A stretch of DNA of 64,000 nt from Watersipora subatra (Eukaryota > Bryozoa > Gymnolaemata > Cheilostomatida > Watersiporidae), in contig NC_088711.1 of the NCBI RefSeq assembly GCF_963576615.1, forward strand, positions 17,516,182-17,580,181. Reading direction: 5' to 3'. A model generated the notes under the pieces. The model saw only the letters and a list, made by a program, of their open reading frames with translations, was not told where the DNA came from and ran no database searches. Within the stretch, counting starts at the first letter, position 1; each line of letters starts with the position of its first letter. The position numbers and the translations under genes are program-made. Shown piece after piece: positions 58,688 through 64,000 of this stretch.

Positions 58688-59038
58688 TCAGTTTCAGCAG
58701 GTTGTATCATAAGAGGCCTTTGGCTCAGTGCAACCTGTTGGTTTCTGCATAGCACAAGCGAGTATACTTTAGCTCTGTCCTGTTGGTTTCAGCAGGTTGT
58801 ATTTTAAGATACGTTGGGTTCAGTGTACCTTGCTGGTTTCAGCAGAGCACGAGCGAGTTGGTTTCAGCTACCTTCTTTTGGTTTCAGCCGGTTGTATTTT
58901 AGAAAGCGTGGGGTTCAGCTTACTTTGTTGGTTTCAGCAGAGCACAAGTTAGCTAGGTTCAGCTCCCTTCTGTTGTGCTCAGCTGGTTGTACATTAGGAA
59001 GCATTAGGTTAATCTGTTGGTTTCAGCATAGCCCTATA
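58688..59038. repeat. ~96-bp minisatellite, about 3.6 copies
   Basis: Units start near 58688, 58779, 58879 and 58975. Each has (T)GGTTTCAGC(A/C)GGTTGTA, then TTGGTTTCAGCAGAGCAC(A/G)AG and a TTCAGCT(A/C)CCTTCT segment. The shorter GGTTTCAGC motif recurs within each unit, so it grew from a smaller repeat. Copies are diverged, hence old. Confidence 0.8.
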
Positions 59039-60390
59039 TAGTGGGTCCGGCTGAAAAACAATTTAGAGACATAAAAAGTGAGAGTTGTCACCACCAGATT
59101 CCAAACAATTCTCTTCAATGGGTAATGCTAAAGCTTGTCATTGTAGAAACTATGTCAGAAAAACTTTATTATTATAATTGCCTTGTGTTCTTTTGGCATT
59201 ATATCTAGCTTACATCAGCCATTTGTTAAGAATTAATTTGCAATAACCCGTTTAGACAGTGTGGTACAAAATGAGCTCATCTCTGCCCTTCATTACGTGC
59301 GTGTCATAGAATACATATAGTGCTTAAATGTTTTTGTCTACGCGTTATGTCATGCTGTGAAGTTTTATATTACTGGGAACCCCGCCAGCATAAAAATCCA
59401 GTAGGATAGTTGTAGACCTAAGCCTTGATTCACTGAAATATGTTTGATCCCAAAGTACAAGTAGTATTGCTATACTACTTGTACCAACAGCGATCTAGGT
59501 CTATTGCCTGCTCCGCAGCTGCTGACTTGCATGGTAAAGACTGGTTAACTAGCCAGTATCAGCCACAGCTCAAACTTTCAAATGCGCGTTTGTAAGCTCT
59601 GTAGCCCTGCAGGTAGTGGCAGCAGCTCAAACCTTCTAAAAGGAGCAAACAACGACAAGTAGTTTGAGCAAAAGCTGTTTAGGGTAACAGTTGTTTCAGC
59701 TATTATGAAAACCGGATAATTTCAGTTTGGAAAAGTGATATAATAACATTGTTTTCTAGCCTCAAGAGCCAAGCGCCTTGAACTGATCAACTCGTGGCAA
59801 ATATTCTTAGATCCTTGACAAGCACAATTTTTGTGTATTCTCCTCTCACTTATTTATTGTAAGTTTTTCCAACTTGCTTTTTGGTTGATGTAGGAAAATA
59901 TTGCCACCAAGAATTTAACGTTTGAGATTCAACAAAAAAAAGCCCCTACTATGCTATGGTTTTTTAAACTCTTTGTTGAGTATTACTTGATAATAATTGA
60001 GTGTATTATTATACTGCTTACATTATTACACTGACGACAAGTCTTTTCTACAGATTTTTCTCTCGTCAGTCATTCTAGAGTTCAACTGATAGGGCAACAT
60101 TTTACCATTAAGCAACTCGAAAAGAGTGATACCTAGCGTGCTATCCACAGATAGTGTGTAGAACTTGCTTCAATATTTGCTCATCTTTATAGATAGCTAT
60201 GCCAATTAGCACTGAATCTGCTGCGTTGCTACCCATAACTTACTTTAGATTTAGGTTGAATTAAACCTACATAACATGTTTCTAATTTAAATATTTGTAT
60301 ACCATACTGAACTTCAGTACCACGTTTCGTTTCGTTGTGGTTGATAAATACAGTTTAGCAGCATGCACTTAGTATTGCTTAAAATACTAG
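59039..60390. other. Region upstream of the 60-kb gene
   Basis: No exon confidently recognised. The 5' exon(s) and promoter of the gene at 60391 must lie here or further upstream, because its first visible exon begins after an acceptor and has no ATG near its start. Confidence 0.4.
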
Positions 60391-63300
60391 ACTTGGCTTA
60401 AGAGGAATGTGCTTGAGTTTGAAATCCTTGAAACAATCAGAAAATGCGACAAAATTTCAATGGTTTTTGATTGGTGCTCAAACGCCACACTTCTGTTCGA
60501 GTGGTTTGGTATTTTAGAAATGGTGTGCAAGACTTTGGATGATGATTTAGCACAAGAGCAAATGGATGAAGTAAAATGTACTCTCAACGATCTTATTGAT
60601 GCCGTAACAATGCCTAAAACTATGTGTCATCATGAAATGGGAGTAACACCACTGTGTCAAAATACACTCCTAGAGAAATCGCTGTCTACTGACAATTCTG
60701 AGAGTCATGACTGTGAGATAATAGCTGCTTCAAGTAATGCAGTCCAAACTCAATTGACAAACAAGATAGTTTGTTTGACTGAAGCAACTAAATCTGCCAT
60801 TAGTGAAAATGTGACACCAGTGAAATCAGAAACAGGGATGTTGGTCAATTTGCAAATAGAAAAGCCGGTTGCCAATAAACAACTGGGAGATAATGCTGGT
60901 TCTGTGCCTATTGAGACTTCGCGTGAAGTTAAATTTAGCCCGCAAATCCAGGTATGCACTAATTCTTTAATTATCACGGCTTCTAACACTAGAGACAATG
61001 ATTTTACACAATGCAACATGATCGATGATATAAGCACAGTTTCTGTGCCTACCCATCTTATGAAAGATCAGGACACTAGTTGTGTGAGCAGAACTACCGA
61101 AAATTGTTTAAGCTCCTATCACTCAATGAAACAATCTGATTCTAAAGATAAGGTAACTTTTAGCGAAATCAGTCCTGGCTTGCGAATTGTGGAAGATTTC
61201 AAATCTGTGGTTACATCCCCTTCTGCGGATGTGACAAATGGTTTACATGCATTAAACGCCAACATCGATGATGTTGATAAAAAAAAATTTAGCGAGAAAA
61301 CTAACTATCACAAAGAAAATGTCAAGGCCACCGATATATCTGTCTCTGCATCCACATCAAACTTGACCCAACTGGATGAAAAATCTGTCACATCAGACAC
61401 TGTGACTACAGGTAGTTTGCATGTTGCTGCAAGCTCTAATTACTCAACCATTCCCATCTTTGACCCCAACAGGAGTAACTTAGAAGAATGTAACAGTATT
61501 GGTGAATCAGAAGCATCCATAGCGAGAACTCACATAACACATAAAAAAGGCATGAAAGTGTTAACCACTCTACCAGAAGCTGTCTCAAGTCTATGCCAAC
61601 TAGAGTGGCCACATAGTGATGCTCTTGTATGTTCTTCAAAGGAACACATATCCAGTAATCAGCTTTCAACTATTGATACCATGATCAAAGGCTCAATGCA
61701 GGAGAATACAAAATATTTAGATGCAAGTACAGTTTTTGAGGCAAAAGAACAAACTTCAAGGCTAGGTCAAGCCAAGTCTCCAGGAAGCTATGGGAAATTT
61801 CTCTTGAACCATCACAGTGAAACTTGTGGAATGCAGCACCATTCTCTATTGATTGTAAAGAATGCTTCAAATGACCAGCAAACTTCCGGAAATGAAAAGG
61901 TTGCGGCTGAAGTTGCAAAAGCTGTAAATATCAACCTAGATGTTTTTCAGGTCTCCTCAGAAAAATCTGGTTACAGTGAAGTTGCTGGTGGCTCAGCAAA
62001 TACATTAAATAAGGTGGGCTTTATCATTGAGTAGAGGAACTGTATATTGAAAAAGTGAAAATGGTTCCTATCGAAATTGAATCTTCTTGTTAGTGTCATA
62101 AATAAATCTTTGTTATCTAACTATATCAAGATAAGACACAAAGTTTGATTTCAGATTCCAAATTTGTTTTAGATTTCACAATCGCTGGGTTCAATGCTGA
62201 ACAGTACAGTTAAAGAAAAGCCTCTACCTCAAAATAGCGATGAATTTCTTTTAACGCTTTCTCAGCTTAACGCAGCCTTATCTGAGACAATGTCTATAGT
62301 AATTTGGAGGATGCTTGCTGATAAAAATACAGTCAACAAATTGTTGTTTGAAGGCGTAAGTTTTATATATATAGTACTTTATTGGCAATAATTTCATTTC
62401 AAAAATAGAAATGTTTTTTAAATTAGACCATGTCAGGATAGGCCATGTTTTAAGAAAATAGAGCTGTTCAGGATGAATAAGCTTATAATTTTTATTCATT
62501 ATTTTAGTTTAACATAGGGAAGATAACTTTGGTATTGAGATAATTCCAGTTACTTGGTTCTATGGAAGTTTACATGCTTAATTTAAAAAATTTAGCAAAA
62601 CATTTTACATTCATTCCTCTTTGATTTTGAATTTTAAATCTGGCATATCTGTTCTTGACTTTGAAATACCTAGCGAAGCTTTAGCTCTCAAACTGCAGTG
62701 ACAGTATCTGTCCAAGAAAAAAATGGTTTGGCTGTTGACAATGTCCCTGCCAACCGTCTCGAGAATGATTGCATCAATGAGATTGCCTACCAACAGCTGC
62801 AACTGAAAAGTAATGAATCATAAGCAGGGCGTAGTATAGTGCCCTTTAGTAGGTAAATTTGTTCATCATTGAATGTAAACAACATGTATTATTGCATATA
62901 CCAAAGTAGGCTACTATCTTTTTTATGTAGGATGCGATTTTTGTTTTCAAAATGATATTTCAATACAATGATTATTGCTCAAGCTTAACATAAGGGATTA
63001 TTCGTAATATAAACACTCAGCTAGTATAATACACTTCTATTTCTCAATTATCAGGCATACCTGCATTTATTTATGCATTATCAAATACATGCAAGCTTTG
63101 GCTTCCTCAAAGATGTTCTTTTTAAGATATGTAAAGATTTCTTTTTTCTTATCGCTTTGCATTTTTTGCATCTATCGTTTGCATTATCTTTGTCAAAGTG
63201 CTGTATGTTACAGGGTGAGCTCGACAACTACTTGCAAAATATCATTGGAACGATAACTTTGTTTTCTGAACACAGGGATCAAGTGCTTTTAAGTGACCAA

Positions 63301-63736
63301 CTCATTGTAAATATACTTGGATCTTTAACCAGTAAGTTTTTGTAAATATAGCTAGCCTATAATTATTGCCATTACTCTCTGATTTTTATTTTGTTGATTT
63401 AGAAAACATTCCTGCTGAGTATTTTATGTATGAAAGTCACCAAAAAGTGCCCCTACCATATAATGGATTTTCTCGTCTCCCTACATGTATGTTGCATTTA
63501 GCTGCATTTGTAAATTGGGATTAGCATGTATCATTACTGCATTAGCATAGACTAAAAAAAGCTTTGCTATTCTGTGAGGCAGTTATTTTTGACACAGATA
63601 TTCTTGCCTCAAGCCATGCAAGAGTCAGACTGATTGAAAGAATAAAAACAGGTTTTGAAAGTCCAGATTTCATCAGCAGCCTCAGCAGAATGTTATATTC
63701 GGATATAAGAGGAGAGATGTATGAACGCCTAGCATG
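60391..63736 (+). CDS. Unrecognised large host gene, partial (four internal exons, continues beyond the window)
   Basis: Exons are 60391-62013, 62173-62355, 63214-63331 and 63583-63736; introns fall in phases 0, 0 and 1, and the last donor (GTTTGT) leaves phase 2. The first exon is open for 541 codons, far beyond chance in AT-rich DNA. It begins after CTAG with no ATG, so upstream exons exist. Residues 1-70 look helical (LEFEILETIRKC, EWFGILEMVCKTLDDD). A long Ser/Thr-rich, probably disordered stretch follows. Exons 2-4 (LLTLSQLNAALSETMSIVIW, LDNYLQNIIGTITLF, RVRLIERIKTGFES) are helix-rich and could belong to an ARM/HEAT-like solenoid. I do not recognise the family and assign no function. The intron after exon 4 holds a Helitron 5' end. 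Confidence 0.8.
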
Positions 63737-63790
63737 GTTTGTTATCAATTTCATTACTTGAGTTGCGTGTTTTTATTTAGAACATGTAAA

Positions 63791-64000
63791 TCTATATATA
63801 TATATATATAAATCTCAAATTTTGTGTGTCTGTTCTCCTGTGATTCTGTACTTAGGTATGTCCAGTTGTAGTTGTTACAATTTAGGAATGAAATATCATT
63901 CCATGCTGGATTTAAACTCATGAAGATTGCAACCGAATAATAGTCAACCAATTCTCTAACCTTAAATCTACGGAGACCCTTAAAAATCCATAGCTCTTAT
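63791..64000 (+). mobile_element. Helitron 5' end, continues past the window
   Basis: TCTATATATATATATATATA then AATCTCAAATTTTGTGTGTC, preceded by A: the TC start and leader typical of animal Helitrons. It is followed by the CCAGTTGTAG module and a tRNA-like block (CTGGATTTAAACTC) also seen in the elements at 2.1-3.2 kb. It lies in an intron of the 60-kb gene. Confidence 0.75.

Overview
The window is AT-rich animal nuclear DNA, not prokaryotic. Genes are split by GT-AG introns. Recognisable products are metazoan: a KCTD-family BTB protein and the RNA polymerase I factor TAF1A. Much of the rest consists of DNA transposons (Helitron, Kolobok, MULE, hAT, pogo/Tigger, Tc1/mariner), tRNA-derived SINE sequence and satellites. 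Element types and gene structure suggest a marine invertebrate, perhaps lophotrochozoan. That taxonomic guess is inference.

Layout. 1-16 kb: no convincing host gene; two tandem Helitrons (2.1-3.25 kb), a Helitron helicase remnant (4.3-4.5 kb), two tandem-repeat arrays (7.9-9.5 kb) and small perfect hairpins. 16.3-17.8 kb: a TA-flanked pogo-like element with a decayed transposase. 18.56-23.0 kb (+): a four-exon KCTD1/15-like gene ending soon after its BTB/T1 domain. 26.9-27.9 kb: a 32-bp satellite, followed by a Tc1/mariner relic. 30.2-31.5 kb: a mariner-type non-autonomous element. 32.6-40.65 kb (-): a complete five-exon TAF1A gene (429 codons). Its intron 3 holds a Helitron that itself contains a hAT element with an 8-bp target duplication; its intron 2 holds a 908-bp Kolobok deletion derivative. 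41.8-42.7 kb: another mariner-type element.

44.5-59 kb is a transposon cluster and the most interesting part. It begins with a 6.06-kb MULE (9-bp target duplication, long terminal inverted repeats) carrying a decayed, intron-containing MULE transposase with a PHD finger, plus two possible exons on the opposite strand. A 178-bp hAT MITE follows. Next is a 4.8-kb TTAA-flanked Kolobok-type element with two convergent genes: a THAP-type transposase on + (broken) and a protein with a P2X7-type cysteine-rich 'ballast' domain on -. The second gene's intron 1 holds a ~750-bp foldback palindrome. The 908-bp element in TAF1A is an internally deleted copy of this same Kolobok.

57.2-58.3 kb: a pogo/Tigger-like non-autonomous element. 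58.7-59.0 kb: a ~96-bp minisatellite. 60.4-63.7 kb (+): four exons of an unrecognised large gene that continues past the window; a Helitron 5' end lies in its last visible intron. Only KCTD-like, TAF1A and the 60-kb gene look like intact host genes.
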